This document shows positions 8,609 through 17,176 of a DNA stretch of 64,000 nucleotides, one piece after another (position 1 is the stretch's first letter; every line of letters starts with the position of its first letter). Source of the stretch: an uncultured Collinsella sp. GTDB taxonomy: Bacteria > Actinomycetota > Coriobacteriia > Coriobacteriales > Coriobacteriaceae. The position numbers were made by a program, and so were the translations under genes. The notes beneath the pieces are model-generated. The model saw nothing but the letters and a program-made list of their open reading frames with translations, did not search any database and was not told the origin of the DNA. The DNA is taken from the NCBI GenBank assembly GCA_900762325.1, contig CAAFGG010000046.1:1-64000 (forward strand), written 5' to 3'.

Positions 8609-9445
8609 ATGGCAACTATCGAAGAGCTTGAATCCCTGCGTTGGGACCTTCGCCGCGATTGCGTCGATATCATCATGGCTGGCGCCGGCGGGCACATCGG
8701 CGGCGACATGTCGGTCATCGATGCCCTCATGACCCTCTACGCCAACCACCTCAACATTTCTCCCGAGACCGTCGACGATCCCAACCGCGATCGCTTCGTG
8801 CTCTCCAAGGGCCACGCCATGGAGGCCTACTACGCGGTGCTCTGCCACGAGGGCTATCTTGACCTCGATGACGTCAAGGCCCGCTTCTCCATGTTCGGCA
8901 GCCCCTACATCGGCCACCCCAACAACAAGCTCAAGGGCATCGAGATGAACTCGGGCTCGCTGGGTCACGGCCTGCCCGTGGCCGTCGGGATGGCGCTTGC
9001 CGGCAAGATGGATGGCCGCGACTACCGCGTCTACACCATCATGGGCGACGGCGAGCTTGCCGAGGGCTCGGTCTGGGAGGGCGCCATGAGCGGCGGCAAC
9101 TACCAGCTCGATAACCTGTGCGCGCTCGTGGACCGCAACCGCCTGCAGATCAGCGGCAGCACCGAGGACGTCATGAAGCAGGATTCGCAGGAGGAGCGCT
9201 GGGCCGCCTTCGGTTGGAACGTGCTGTCCATTCCGGGCAACGACGTTCAGGCCATCGACGCCGCGCTGACGCTGGCCGCCGAGACCAAGGGTAAGCCCAC
9301 GGTCATCATCCTCAACACGGTGAAGGGCTACGGCTCGCCGGTTATGGAGGACAAGGCCGCCTGGCATCATCACCTGCCCAACGATGAGGAATATGCCCAG
9401 ATCATCGCCGATTTCGCTGCCCATAAGGAGGCTATCAATGGCTAA
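8609..9445 (+). CDS. Transketolase, N-terminal (TPP-binding) subunit
   Basis: Subunit of 278 aa that carries the thiamine-diphosphate-binding half of transketolase. GDGELAEGSVWEGA, with a downstream Asn, is the TPP/Mg motif, and HIGGDMS, SKGHAMEAYY and GSLGHGLPVAVG are family signatures. It would pair with the product of the next gene, which overlaps its end by 8 nt. The ATG follows GAGGAG at 8596-8601. Housekeeping transketolases are usually single ~660-aa chains. A split enzyme inside a sugar operon suggests a dedicated substrate, such as a ketose phosphate made by the kinase downstream. Confidence 0.87.
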   Translation: MATIEELESLRWDLRRDCVDIIMAGAGGHIGGDMSVIDALMTLYANHLNISPETVDDPNRDRFVLSKGHAMEAYYAVLCHEGYLDLDDVKARFSMFGSPYIGHPNNKLKGIEMNSGSLGHGLPVAVGMALAGKMDGRDYRVYTIMGDGELAEGSVWEGAMSGGNYQLDNLCALVDRNRLQISGSTEDVMKQDSQEERWAAFGWNVLSIPGNDVQAIDAALTLAAETKGKPTVIILNTVKGYGSPVMEDKAAWHHHLPNDEEYAQIIADFAAHKEAING

Positions 9446-10379
9446 CAAGATCGCCAACCGCAAGGTTATCTGCGACACGCTGCTCGAGGCCGCCGCAACC
9501 GATAAAGACATCGTCGTCCTGTGCTCCGACTCCCGCGGCTCCGCGTCGCTCACGCCGTTCTTCGATCAGTATCCCCAGCAGTCCATTGAGGTCGGCATTG
9601 CCGAGCAGGACCTGGTGAGCATCGCCGCCGGCATGGCCTCGTGCGGCAAGAAGACCTGGGCCGCCTCGCCGGCGTCCTTTGTGACCACGCGTTCGTATGA
9701 GCAGTGCAAGGTCGACGTTTCGTACTCCAACACCAACGTCAAGCTCATCGGCATCTCGGGCGGCGTGTCCTATGGCGCCCTGGGTATGAGCCACCATTCT
9801 GCGCAGGATATCGCCGCTATGAGCGCGATTCCCAACATGCGCGTGTATCTGCCGAGCGACCGCTTCCAGACCGCCGAGCTTGTGCGCGCCCTGGTAGCCG
9901 ACAACAAGCCGGCCTACATCCGCGTGGGCCGCAACCCGGTCGAGGACGTGTACACCGAGGACGAGTGCCCGTTCCAGATGGATCGCGCCACCTGGGTGCG
10001 CCGCGGCACTGATGTGACGCTCGTCGCCACCGGCGAGATGGTCCGCCATGCCGTGGACGCTGCCGACCTGCTGGCCGAGCAGGGCATCTCGGCAACGGTG
10101 CTCGACATGTATTGCGTCAAGCCGCTTGACGCCGAGGCCGTGATTGAGGCCGCCGGTGCCACGCGCGCCGTCGTGACGGTCGAGGAGCACAGCCCCTTCG
10201 GCGGCCTGGGTTCTATGGTCGCGCAGGTGGTGGGCGAGCATTGCCCGCGTCCGGTCAAGTGCCTCTCCCTGCCCGACGCGCCGGTCATCACCGGCACGAG
10301 CCCCGAGGTCTTTGCGCACTACGGCCTCACCGGCGAAGGCATTGCCAAGACCGTCGCCGAGTTCCTGCCCGCAGAGTAA
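9438..10379 (+). CDS. Transketolase, C-terminal (pyrimidine-binding) subunit
   Basis: Subunit of 313 aa holding the PYR and C-terminal transketolase domains (VGIAEQDLVSIAAGMASCGK, VTVEEHSPFGGLGS). It completes the enzyme with the preceding gene. Its ATG lies inside the last codons of that gene (AATGGCTAA), a typical coupled arrangement that favours equal synthesis. AAGGAGGC precedes the ATG. The FGGY kinase follows after a perfect palindrome. Two-subunit apulose-4-phosphate transketolases are known to have this arrangement; the equivalence here is inference. Confidence 0.87.
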   Translation: MANKIANRKVICDTLLEAAATDKDIVVLCSDSRGSASLTPFFDQYPQQSIEVGIAEQDLVSIAAGMASCGKKTWAASPASFVTTRSYEQCKVDVSYSNTNVKLIGISGGVSYGALGMSHHSAQDIAAMSAIPNMRVYLPSDRFQTAELVRALVADNKPAYIRVGRNPVEDVYTEDECPFQMDRATWVRRGTDVTLVATGEMVRHAVDAADLLAEQGISATVLDMYCVKPLDAEAVIEAAGATRAVVTVEEHSPFGGLGSMVAQVVGEHCPRPVKCLSLPDAPVITGTSPEVFAHYGLTGEGIAKTVAEFLPAE

Positions 10380-10382
10380 CTG

Positions 10383-10417
10383 GAATGTGACAAAGGGACC
10401 GTCCCTTTGTCACATTC
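10383..10417. repeat. Perfect 17-bp-arm palindrome (repeat family B)
   Basis: GAATGTGACAAAGGGAC and its complement surround a single C. A degenerate copy lies at 62514-62548 between nadA and nadB. It sits between the transketolase and kinase genes of one operon. It may modulate downstream expression or be a REP-like element. Confidence 0.75.
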
Positions 10418-10435
10418 GTTTTGAAAGGGGTGGCC

Positions 10436-11926
10436 ATGGGCCGCTACATCATCGGAATCGATCAGTCCACGCAAGGCACCAAGGCGCTGCTGGTGGACGA
10501 GGGCGGCCATTTGATTCATCGTGCCGATCGCCCGCATCGCCAGATTGTCAACGAGGCTGGCTGGGTGAGCCATGATCCAGCCGAGATCGCCGCTAACGTG
10601 CTGGCCGTGGCGCGCGCCGTGGTGGAGGAGACCGGGGTCGACCCTGCCGACGTCGCCGGCATCGGCATCTCCAACCAGCGCGAGACTACCGTTGCCTGGA
10701 ACCGCACGACGGGCGAGCCGCTGTGCGACGCCGTGGTGTGGCAGTGCGCCCGCGCCCGCGAGCTGTGCGACGAGCTGGCCGCGCGCGAGGGCGTGGCCGA
10801 GCTGGTGCGCGACACGACGGGTCTAGTGCTCTCGCCCTACTACCCGGCGGGCAAGATGGCCTGGATCCTCGCGAACGTTCCCGCGGCTGCCGAGGCCGCT
10901 GCAGCGGGCGAGCTGTGCCTGGGCACCATCGATGCCTGGGTGGTCTGGACGCTCACGGGCGGCGCGGAGTTCCGCTGTGACTGGTCCAACGCCAGCCGCA
11001 CGCAACTCTTTGACCTGCGCCGTGGCTGCTGGAGCGAGCCGGTGTGCGAGGCCTTTGGCGTTGACGTGGCCTGCCTGCCACAGGTGACCGATTCCGATGG
11101 CCTGTTCGGCATGACGGACCTGGGCGGCTTTTTGCCGGCACCCGTGCCCATTCACGGCGTGCTCGGCGACAGCCATGCCGCCTTGTTTGCGCAGGGCTGC
11201 CATAGCCGCGGCATGGCCAAGGCGACCTATGGCACCGGCAGCTCGGTCATGATGAACGTCGGCGACGAGTTCGTCGCCAGCTCGCACGGGCTTTCGAGCT
11301 CGCTCGCATGGCGCATGGACGGCGTGACCGAGTACGTGCTCGAGGGCAACGTGAGCTACGCCGGCGCCGTCAAGACGTGGCTGCGCGACGATCTGGAGCT
11401 CATCAATAACCCCGAGGAAGTTACCGACCTGTGCTACGCCGCCAATCCGGCGAGCCGCGTCTACTTTGTGCCGGCGTTTACCGGTCTGGGCGCGCCGCAC
11501 TGGGCGAGTGACGCCGAGGGCTGCGTCTTTGGCATGACGCGCACCACGGGTCGCGCGGAGTTCGTGAAGGCCGCCGACGAGTCGATCGCCTATCAGATCT
11601 TTGACGTGATTGATGCGATGGTCGAGGATTCGGGCGCGGCGCTGGCCGAACTTCGTGTTGACGGCGGTCCCACGCGCGATGCGTACCTGATGCAGTTTGA
11701 GAGCGACCTGGTTGGCTCGCCCATCCGCATCGCGAGCAACGACGAGATGAGCGGCCTGGGTGCGGCCTGGGCCTGCGGCATTGCGCTGGACATGTACACG
11801 CGCGATGTCGTCGACGTCTACGGCGCCCGCGGCATCGTGGAGCCGTCGATGCCCGCCGACGAGCGAGCTAAAAAGATCGCCGGCTGGCGCCATGCTGTCG
11901 ACGCGACTATCGCCTACACTGCCTAG
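10436..11926 (+). CDS. FGGY-family carbohydrate kinase
   Basis: Sugar kinase of 496 aa with two actin-like domains. GIDQSTQGTKALLVD is the N-terminal phosphate loop. D245 in VLGDSHAALFAQGC is the likely catalytic base. YGTGSSVMMN and DGGPTRDAYLMQFESDL resemble glycerol kinase. In this operon it should phosphorylate the ketose made by the isomerase, giving the substrate for the split transketolase. The ATG follows GAAAGGGG. A xylulo-, ribulo- or fuculokinase-like or a glycerol-kinase-like activity cannot be excluded. The apulose kinase proposal rests on context. Confidence 0.82.
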   Translation: MGRYIIGIDQSTQGTKALLVDEGGHLIHRADRPHRQIVNEAGWVSHDPAEIAANVLAVARAVVEETGVDPADVAGIGISNQRETTVAWNRTTGEPLCDAVVWQCARARELCDELAAREGVAELVRDTTGLVLSPYYPAGKMAWILANVPAAAEAAAAGELCLGTIDAWVVWTLTGGAEFRCDWSNASRTQLFDLRRGCWSEPVCEAFGVDVACLPQVTDSDGLFGMTDLGGFLPAPVPIHGVLGDSHAALFAQGCHSRGMAKATYGTGSSVMMNVGDEFVASSHGLSSSLAWRMDGVTEYVLEGNVSYAGAVKTWLRDDLELINNPEEVTDLCYAANPASRVYFVPAFTGLGAPHWASDAEGCVFGMTRTTGRAEFVKAADESIAYQIFDVIDAMVEDSGAALAELRVDGGPTRDAYLMQFESDLVGSPIRIASNDEMSGLGAAWACGIALDMYTRDVVDVYGARGIVEPSMPADERAKKIAGWRHAVDATIAYTA

Positions 11927-11981
11927 GCGGCTGCGCGGCGCCCAAGGATTTTTCTGGGACAGGGATAAAAAACTCATTGAT

Positions 11982-12019
11982 CCCCGTCCTTGGCAGCTCA
12001 TTTGGGACGGGGCTTTTTT
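11982..12019 (+). terminator. Intrinsic terminator between kinase operon and luxS
   Basis: CCCCGTCC (11982-11989) pairs with GGACGGGG (12005-12012), followed by a T run. It ends the sugar operon and leaves luxS a separate unit. No SAM/SAH riboswitch motif was recognised. Confidence 0.75.
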
Positions 12020-12095
12020 GACTGGTATGATTGGTGCGACCATTCCAACCAGCTAAAAGAGCCCCGTCCTAAATTGACTATCGAGAGGATCTGCC

Positions 12096-12584
12096 ATGGA
12101 GCGTATCGCGAGTTTTTCCGTTGACCATCTGCTGCTTGAGCCCGGCGTGTACGTGAGCCGCATCGACCGCGATCCGGCGACCGGCGCCGCCGTCACCACG
12201 TTTGACCTGCGCCTGACCACGCCCAACAAGGAGCCGGTCATGAACACGGCCGAGTGCCACACCATCGAGCACCTGGGCGCGACGTTCCTTCGCAACCATG
12301 CCGAGTGGTCGAGCCGCATTGTCTACTTTGGTCCCATGGGCTGCCGCACGGGCTTTTACCTCGTCGTGTTTGGCGAGGTGACGAGCGAGGAGATCCTGCC
12401 GCTCGTGCGTGAGCTGTTCGAGTTTGTCGCCGGCTTTGAGGGCGATGTCCCCGGTGCCGCTCCCGAGGAGTGCGGTAACTATCTGGACCAGAACCTCCCC
12501 ATGGCAAACTGGCTCGCACGCCGCTATCTCGACCGTGACCTGGCCGATATCGATGAGAAGCACCTGCATTATCAGCAGGCGTAA
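12096..12584 (+). CDS. luxS: S-ribosylhomocysteine lyase LuxS
   Basis: Cytoplasmic metalloenzyme of 162 aa, full family length. It cleaves S-ribosylhomocysteine to homocysteine and DPD, the precursor of autoinducer-2. Metal ligands are H55 and H59 (ECHTIEHLGATFLRNH) and C126 (ECGNYLDQNL). Catalytic E58 and C83 (GPMGCRTGFY) are also present. The ATG is 9 nt after GAGAGGA. It has its own terminators on both sides and looks monocistronic. Identification is firm. Confidence 0.96.
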   Translation: MERIASFSVDHLLLEPGVYVSRIDRDPATGAAVTTFDLRLTTPNKEPVMNTAECHTIEHLGATFLRNHAEWSSRIVYFGPMGCRTGFYLVVFGEVTSEEILPLVRELFEFVAGFEGDVPGAAPEECGNYLDQNLPMANWLARRYLDRDLADIDEKHLHYQQA

Positions 12585-12612
12585 GGGCTTTATCGCCCAA
12601 AGCGCGCGCATT

Positions 12613-12644
12613 GGGCGCCTTCGCTTATGCGGGGGCGCCTTTTT
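12613..12644 (+). terminator. Intrinsic terminator after luxS
   Basis: GGCGCC segments at about 12614-12619 and 12634-12639 pair around a loop, followed by TTTTT. Confidence 0.65.
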
Positions 12645-12693
12645 GTTGAGTGGTCGGGACGAGCGTTCAAAATCGCTCATGTTTGTTCTAGAA

Positions 12694-12719
12694 TGTTCGT
12701 ATAGTCACATTTACGAACA
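12694..12719 (+). promoter_or_regulatory. Inverted-repeat operator before the DUF4867-type gene
   Basis: TGTTCGTA (12694-12701) and TACGAACA (12712-12719) form a perfect dyad with a 10-nt spacer, ending 9 nt before the start codon. Extra GTTC/GAAC half-sites lie nearby (GTTCAA at 12665, GCGAAC at 12724). A GntR- or DeoR-type dimer is a plausible ligand; no such regulator is adjacent. Confidence 0.55.
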
Positions 12720-12728
12720 GGAGCGAAC

Positions 12729-13373
12729 ATGCACATCTATTCTGTCAACGATCCCGAGTTCAAATCCTATGGCAACGTTTGGGATGACGTTCCGTCCGAG
12801 CTCACGTCGCTCGTGCTCGAGGCGCTCTCTGCCACGCCCATCCCCGAAGGCAGCAAGTACGTAGCAAGCGCGCCGGAGCTCGAGAGCGTCAAGGGTGCCG
12901 ATAAACTGGGCTTTCTCATGTTTGGCGGCCGCCCCTTCCAGCTCGGCTGGTGCAACGGCCACAACACGCAGCTCAACTGCCTGGAGTATCACCGCGCCAG
13001 CGAGTTTAACCTGGGCGCTCGCGACTTTATCCTGCTCGTGGCGCATCGCTGGGAGATCGAGGACGGCAAGCTCGACACCGCGTGCGTCAAGGCGTTCCGC
13101 GTGCCGGCGGGTACGGTCGTCGAAGTCTTCAACACCACGCTCCACTACACGCCCTGCATGGTCGACGACGGTGGCTTCCAGGTGATGGTGGCGCTGCCGG
13201 CGGGCACCAATGGCCCGCGCCCCGAGGCCGCAGCCGACATGCCTGCCGCCGGTGACAGCTACTGCTACTGGAAGGCCGACAAGTGGGTTCTCTGCCACGC
13301 AGATAGTCCCAAGGCTGCCGAGGGCGGCTACGTGGGCCTCGTCGGCAAGAACCTCGACATCGCCTGTGACTAG
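12729..13373 (+). CDS. DUF4867-like protein
   Basis: Cytoplasmic protein of 214 aa without signal peptide. It begins MHIYSVNDPEFKSYG and has a middle part consistent with a small cupin-like barrel (PAGTVVEVFNTTLHYTPCM). I assign the DUF4867 family from memory of this N-terminus. Such proteins often sit in sugar operons, but no reaction is known to me. It has its own promoter zone with a TGTTCGTA dyad, so it is probably an inducible single-gene unit. AGGAGC precedes the ATG. Confidence 0.55.
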   Translation: MHIYSVNDPEFKSYGNVWDDVPSELTSLVLEALSATPIPEGSKYVASAPELESVKGADKLGFLMFGGRPFQLGWCNGHNTQLNCLEYHRASEFNLGARDFILLVAHRWEIEDGKLDTACVKAFRVPAGTVVEVFNTTLHYTPCMVDDGGFQVMVALPAGTNGPRPEAAADMPAAGDSYCYWKADKWVLCHADSPKAAEGGYVGLVGKNLDIACD

Positions 13374-13719
13374 CATCTTCCGTCTCGATTTGTAACATCT
13401 AGCGGGCTAAATCGTCTCTACCTGTTACAGATTTAGACAAACTGCGGGGGGGGCTGCCCGAAAATCTCGATCTGTAACACCAAACCCGGCTTTGGCTGCC
13501 TACCTGTTACAGATCGAGACAAACCGCCCCAAACCACCACAAAGGTGCCTGTCCCCTTTGTGGTGGTTTGGGGCGGCGGTATCAGAAAGTGTCAGGCAGG
13601 GGCGGCTGCCGGGCCGCCGTGTGCGAAAAGAAGTGTCGGCCTGCGTCGTTGCCGTTGAGTAGCGCGCTGCTTACGGGGATACTGAAACCACGACAAACAG
13701 CGTGTGAAAGGATTGATGC
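13374..13719. repeat. Repeat-packed intergenic region before a GH1 gene
   Basis: There is no gene in these 346 bp. Two tandem ~64-bp degenerate palindromic units lie at 13382-13446 and 13466-13529, each with TGTAAC near the start and CTACCTGTTACAGAT near the end. A perfect 22-bp-arm palindrome of the CACCACAAAGG family is at 13524-13576. A leader element shared with the GH1 at 47545 is at 13579-13639. The palindrome is probably the terminator or insulator of the DUF4867-type gene. Confidence 0.75.
13579..13639 (+). promoter_or_regulatory. Conserved hairpin leader of GH1 gene, copy 1
   Basis: The block begins GTATCAGAAAGTGTCAG and ends TGCGAAAAGAAGTGTCGG. Between the flanks lies a 6-bp stem (GGCGGC at 13601-13606 with GCCGCC at 13613-13618). 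The block at 47407-47466 has nearly the same flanks (14/17 and 20/21 identical) around a different 6-bp stem. That suggests a conserved RNA structure or a regulator site with a hairpin spacer. Confidence 0.55.
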
Positions 13720-15150
13720 ATGGCTTTCCGTAAAGACTTCCTGTGGGGCGGCGCGACGGCTGCCAACCAGTGCGAGGGCGCTTACGACGTGGATGGCCGC
13801 GGCCTGGCCAACGTGGACGTGGCGCCGCACGGCCCCGAGCGCTATGCGGTGGTCTCCGGCCAGCGCAAGATGCTCGACTTCGAGGACGGCTATTACTACC
13901 CCGCGCAGACCGGCATCGATTTCTATCACCACTACAAGGAGGACATCGCCCTCTTTGCCGAGATGGGCTTTAAGACCTTCCGCATGAGCCTGGCCTGGAC
14001 CCGCATCTTCCCCAACGGCGACGAGACTGAGCCCAACGAGGCCGGCCTGGCCTTCTACGAGGACGTGTTCCGCGAGTGTCAGGCGCACGGCATTGAGCCG
14101 CTCGTGACCATCACGCACTTCGACTGCCCGATTCACCTCATCAAGGAGTACGGCGGCTGGCGCAACCGCAAGCTCATCGACTTCTACAAGAACCTCGCGA
14201 CCACGATCTTCACCCGCTACAAGGGCCTGGTAAAGTACTGGCTTACCTTCAACGAGATCAATATGATCTTGCACCTGCCGTTTATGGGTGCCGGTCTGGT
14301 CTTTGAGGAGGGCGAGAACAAGGAGGCCGTCGAGTACCTGGCCGCCCACAACGAGCTCGTCGCCAGCGCTTGGGCAACCAAGATCGCTCACGAGATCGAC
14401 CCTGAGGTCAAGATCGGTTGCATGCTTGCCGCAGGTAGCTACTACCCCTACAGCTGCCGTCCGGGCGATGTGCGCCAAGCGCAGATTGACAACCAGAGCA
14501 ACTATTTCTTCGTCGACGTTCAGAGCCGCGGCTACTACCCGGCCTATGCCGTCAAGAAGCTCGAGCGTTTGGGCATCGATGTGGGCATGACGGATGAGGA
14601 CCGCGAGATCCTGGCCGCCAACACCGTCGACTTCATCAGCTTTAGCTATTACAGCACCCGTTGCTCCGCCGGTGCCGATAACCCCGATGTCGAGCGCACC
14701 CAGGGCAACGCCTTCGCCGGCGCCAAGAACCCCTACCTGCAGGAGAGCCAGTGGGGCTGGGCCGTCGATCCGCTGGGCTTCCGCATCACCCTCAACGACC
14801 TGTACGACCGTTATCAGAAGCCGCTGTTTGTGGTCGAGAACGGTCTGGGCGCCAAGGACGTTGTCGAGGAGGACGGCTCCATCAACGACGACTACCGTAT
14901 CGACTACCTGCGCCAGCATATCGCCGCGATGCGCGATGCGGTGACCGAGGACGGCGTTGACCTGCTGGGCTACACCACCTGGGGCCCGATCGACCTGGTG
15001 TCTGCCGGCACGGGCGAGATGTCCAAGCGCTACGGCTTCATCTACGTCGACCGCGACGATGCAGGCAACGGCACCCTCAAGCGTTCCAAGAAGAAGAGCT
15101 TCGATTGGTACAAGAAGGTTATTGCTTCTAATGGTGAGGACCTTTCCTAA
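13720..15150 (+). CDS. GH1 6-phospho-β-glucosidase
   Basis: Cytoplasmic glycosidase of 476 aa with acid/base E179 in LTFNEIN and nucleophile E373 in VVENGLG. Its KRSKKKSFDWYKKVI tail is typical of enzymes acting on 6-phosphoglycosides. It appears to be transcribed alone from a promoter in the repeat-rich upstream region, behind a leader shared with the third GH1 gene. GAAAGGA precedes the ATG. No permease is adjacent, so it probably serves substrates imported by the EIIBC proteins elsewhere. Confidence 0.9.
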   Translation: MAFRKDFLWGGATAANQCEGAYDVDGRGLANVDVAPHGPERYAVVSGQRKMLDFEDGYYYPAQTGIDFYHHYKEDIALFAEMGFKTFRMSLAWTRIFPNGDETEPNEAGLAFYEDVFRECQAHGIEPLVTITHFDCPIHLIKEYGGWRNRKLIDFYKNLATTIFTRYKGLVKYWLTFNEINMILHLPFMGAGLVFEEGENKEAVEYLAAHNELVASAWATKIAHEIDPEVKIGCMLAAGSYYPYSCRPGDVRQAQIDNQSNYFFVDVQSRGYYPAYAVKKLERLGIDVGMTDEDREILAANTVDFISFSYYSTRCSAGADNPDVERTQGNAFAGAKNPYLQESQWGWAVDPLGFRITLNDLYDRYQKPLFVVENGLGAKDVVEEDGSINDDYRIDYLRQHIAAMRDAVTEDGVDLLGYTTWGPIDLVSAGTGEMSKRYGFIYVDRDDAGNGTLKRSKKKSFDWYKKVIASNGEDLS

Positions 15151-15186
15151 GGAAGCTGAGACACTCGACTTCAGAGTCTCCTGATC

Positions 15187-15225
15187 AAGGCGCCCGGCGA
15201 GCAGTTAATGCTTGCCGGGCGCCTT
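15187..15225 (+). terminator. Hairpin terminator after the second GH1 gene
   Basis: AAGGCGCCCGGC (15187-15198) pairs with GCCGGGCGCCTT (15214-15225), extended by GAGCA/TGCTT-type pairs in the loop. There is no T run, so it may act as a stabiliser or a less efficient terminator. Confidence 0.6.
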
Positions 15226-15292
15226 GCCGTCGGCGGATTTTGGGACATGTGGCCCGCTTTTTGGGCCCGCCTGTCGGTACACTAAAAGCACT

Positions 15293-17176
15293 ATGGGTAC
15301 CCGCGAGCGACATATCGGCCACGCGACCGCCCGATCCGCGCCCGTGGCGGATCTTAGGGGCGGCAGGCTCTTCGCCATGCCGCGATTCCTTGTTGGCATA
15401 ACACATCGGGTGTACCGTCACCGCGTCTTTGCTATCGCCGGCGCCATCACCGCGCTGTTCCTCATGGTTTTGGCAGTCTTGCCGGCGCTGTTTGCCTCCG
15501 ACCCCAAGCTTTCCAACGCCGTGCCCGCCTATAGCGAGGTGTCCGAAGAGGTCGTGGATGCGCTCGTCCACTCGAGCTCTCTCCCGTTGCTTGTCGCCGC
15601 AATTATATTTTCGATCTGGGGTGTATCGGTCTATCTACGCTGTTTGGACTATGTGTTGCGCCGCCGCCTTGTTGCCGTCGCCACCATCTGCGCCCTCTGG
15701 ATGATTGAGGTCATCCTCAAATACAAGTCGTTCACACCGTTCTATGCCACCGTGCTGTGGTACCTGTACTACGTGCCCATGACGCTCATTCCGCTGCTCT
15801 ACCAGCTGTGCGGCCTGCGCCTTGCGGGGCTGGAACAACACCGTGCGGGCCGTCGCTATCGCAGCATCCTGTGGGTCGTGGCCATCCTACTTATCGGTTT
15901 TGTGCTCACCAACGATTTCCACCGGCAGGTATTCCACTTTGACCGTGCAAGCGACACCTGGAGCAACGATTACACGTACGGCTGGGGTTATTTCGCTGTC
16001 TTAGTGTGGACGGCCTTTAACTTTGTGGCCTTTTTTATCCTGGTGGGCCGGTCCTCGTCCTTTCGCATCCAGCGTTTCTCGGGCACGGCGGCGCTCGTAC
16101 TGCTGGGTGGCGCATTCTTTGCCATCTCGTATGCTCTGCGCGTGCCCTGGGCATGGAGGCTCAACTTTTCGCTCGTCTATTGCGTCCTGTGCGTGGTGGC
16201 GATGGAAATCTGTCTCGATTGCGGTGTCATTCCGTCATATCACGACATTGCTGGCATCTTCGATACCTTGCCGCTCGACCTCAAAGTTCTAACGCGCGAC
16301 CTGCAGGAAGTCTATGCCACACCGGTGTCAAAGCCAATGCCGGCGGGCGTGTGCGAAGAGCTGCGGGCCCAGGAACACGGGCATGCCCATGCCTTTGCCG
16401 TGGCGTCCGATCCCGATGTAATGTACCGTGCCTTTCCACTGCTGGGCGGATCGGCCCTGCTTGCCCAGGACGTCTCGGAGCTCAACGAGCTCAATCGCGA
16501 GCTGGCGCATCGTCGCATGGAGCTGCAGCGCCAAAACGAGCTGCTCGCCGCCGACTACGACCTTAAGACGCATCTGGCAGATCAAGAGGCCGAGACCTTG
16601 CTGGTCCAAGACGTGGACCAGGCGCTTGCCCGCGCGTTCGAAGAGATGTACGACCTGCTGAGCTCGCTGCCACCGTTGACCGACGAGGCGTCTTCACACG
16701 AGCGTTACCGCATGCTGCAGCGCGCCAAGATGCTCGTCGCCTATTGCAAGCGCAAAGGGTCGCTCACGTTGGCGCAGCACGGGGAGAGCGGTTTTGATCG
16801 CGACCGCATTCAACTCATTGCCAATGAGCTCGCAAGCGACCTGCGCACCATCGATGTCGATTGCGCTTCGATTATCGCCATACGGCGCCCGATGCACGCC
16901 AGTACGGTAAGCGCCCTGTACGACTGCGTGTATGACTTTGCGTTTTTTGCCTACACCACCGACCATCCGGCGCTTATGTATCACTTGGGCGACCATGACC
17001 GGTGCAGTGCCGAGCTGCGCGCCACGCTTTTTTCCAACGATGATGAAGATCTTTCGCAGACGCCCGCTGCGCAAGAGCTCGAAAGCGCTCTGCAAGGGCG
17101 CAACGTGGCATACCGCCTTGAGGGCGAGCCCGGCCAGCTGCGCATGATCGTCTTGATGCCGAGGGCGGGTGAGTGA
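15293..17176 (+). CDS. Seven-TM sensor protein with degenerate kinase-like tail
   Basis: Membrane protein of about 628 aa. Roughly eight hydrophobic segments fill the first 310 residues and resemble the 7TM N-terminus of some histidine kinases. A coiled-coil follows (near VSELNELNRELAHRRMEL), then a cytoplasmic region. No H-box, N-box or glycine-rich ATP site is visible, although the C-terminal IVLMPRAGE resembles the last strand of a GHKL ATPase. It overlaps the kinase gene downstream by 4 nt, so it probably feeds a signal to that kinase. The start is uncertain: ATG 15293 lacks a ribosome site but follows TACACT closely (possibly leaderless), and ATG 15377 is an alternative. Confidence 0.6.
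   Translation: MGTRERHIGHATARSAPVADLRGGRLFAMPRFLVGITHRVYRHRVFAIAGAITALFLMVLAVLPALFASDPKLSNAVPAYSEVSEEVVDALVHSSSLPLLVAAIIFSIWGVSVYLRCLDYVLRRRLVAVATICALWMIEVILKYKSFTPFYATVLWYLYYVPMTLIPLLYQLCGLRLAGLEQHRAGRRYRSILWVVAILLIGFVLTNDFHRQVFHFDRASDTWSNDYTYGWGYFAVLVWTAFNFVAFFILVGRSSSFRIQRFSGTAALVLLGGAFFAISYALRVPWAWRLNFSLVYCVLCVVAMEICLDCGVIPSYHDIAGIFDTLPLDLKVLTRDLQEVYATPVSKPMPAGVCEELRAQEHGHAHAFAVASDPDVMYRAFPLLGGSALLAQDVSELNELNRELAHRRMELQRQNELLAADYDLKTHLADQEAETLLVQDVDQALARAFEEMYDLLSSLPPLTDEASSHERYRMLQRAKMLVAYCKRKGSLTLAQHGESGFDRDRIQLIANELASDLRTIDVDCASIIAIRRPMHASTVSALYDCVYDFAFFAYTTDHPALMYHLGDHDRCSAELRATLFSNDDEDLSQTPAAQELESALQGRNVAYRLEGEPGQLRMIVLMPRAGE

Noticed and set aside
11927..12095. SAM or SAH riboswitch before luxS
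   Set aside because: Only a simple terminator hairpin is visible; no conserved riboswitch core was recognised.
13524..13576. CRISPR-like repeat
   Set aside because: The CACCACAAAGG units are single palindromes scattered over 27 kb with no regular spacers and no cas genes.
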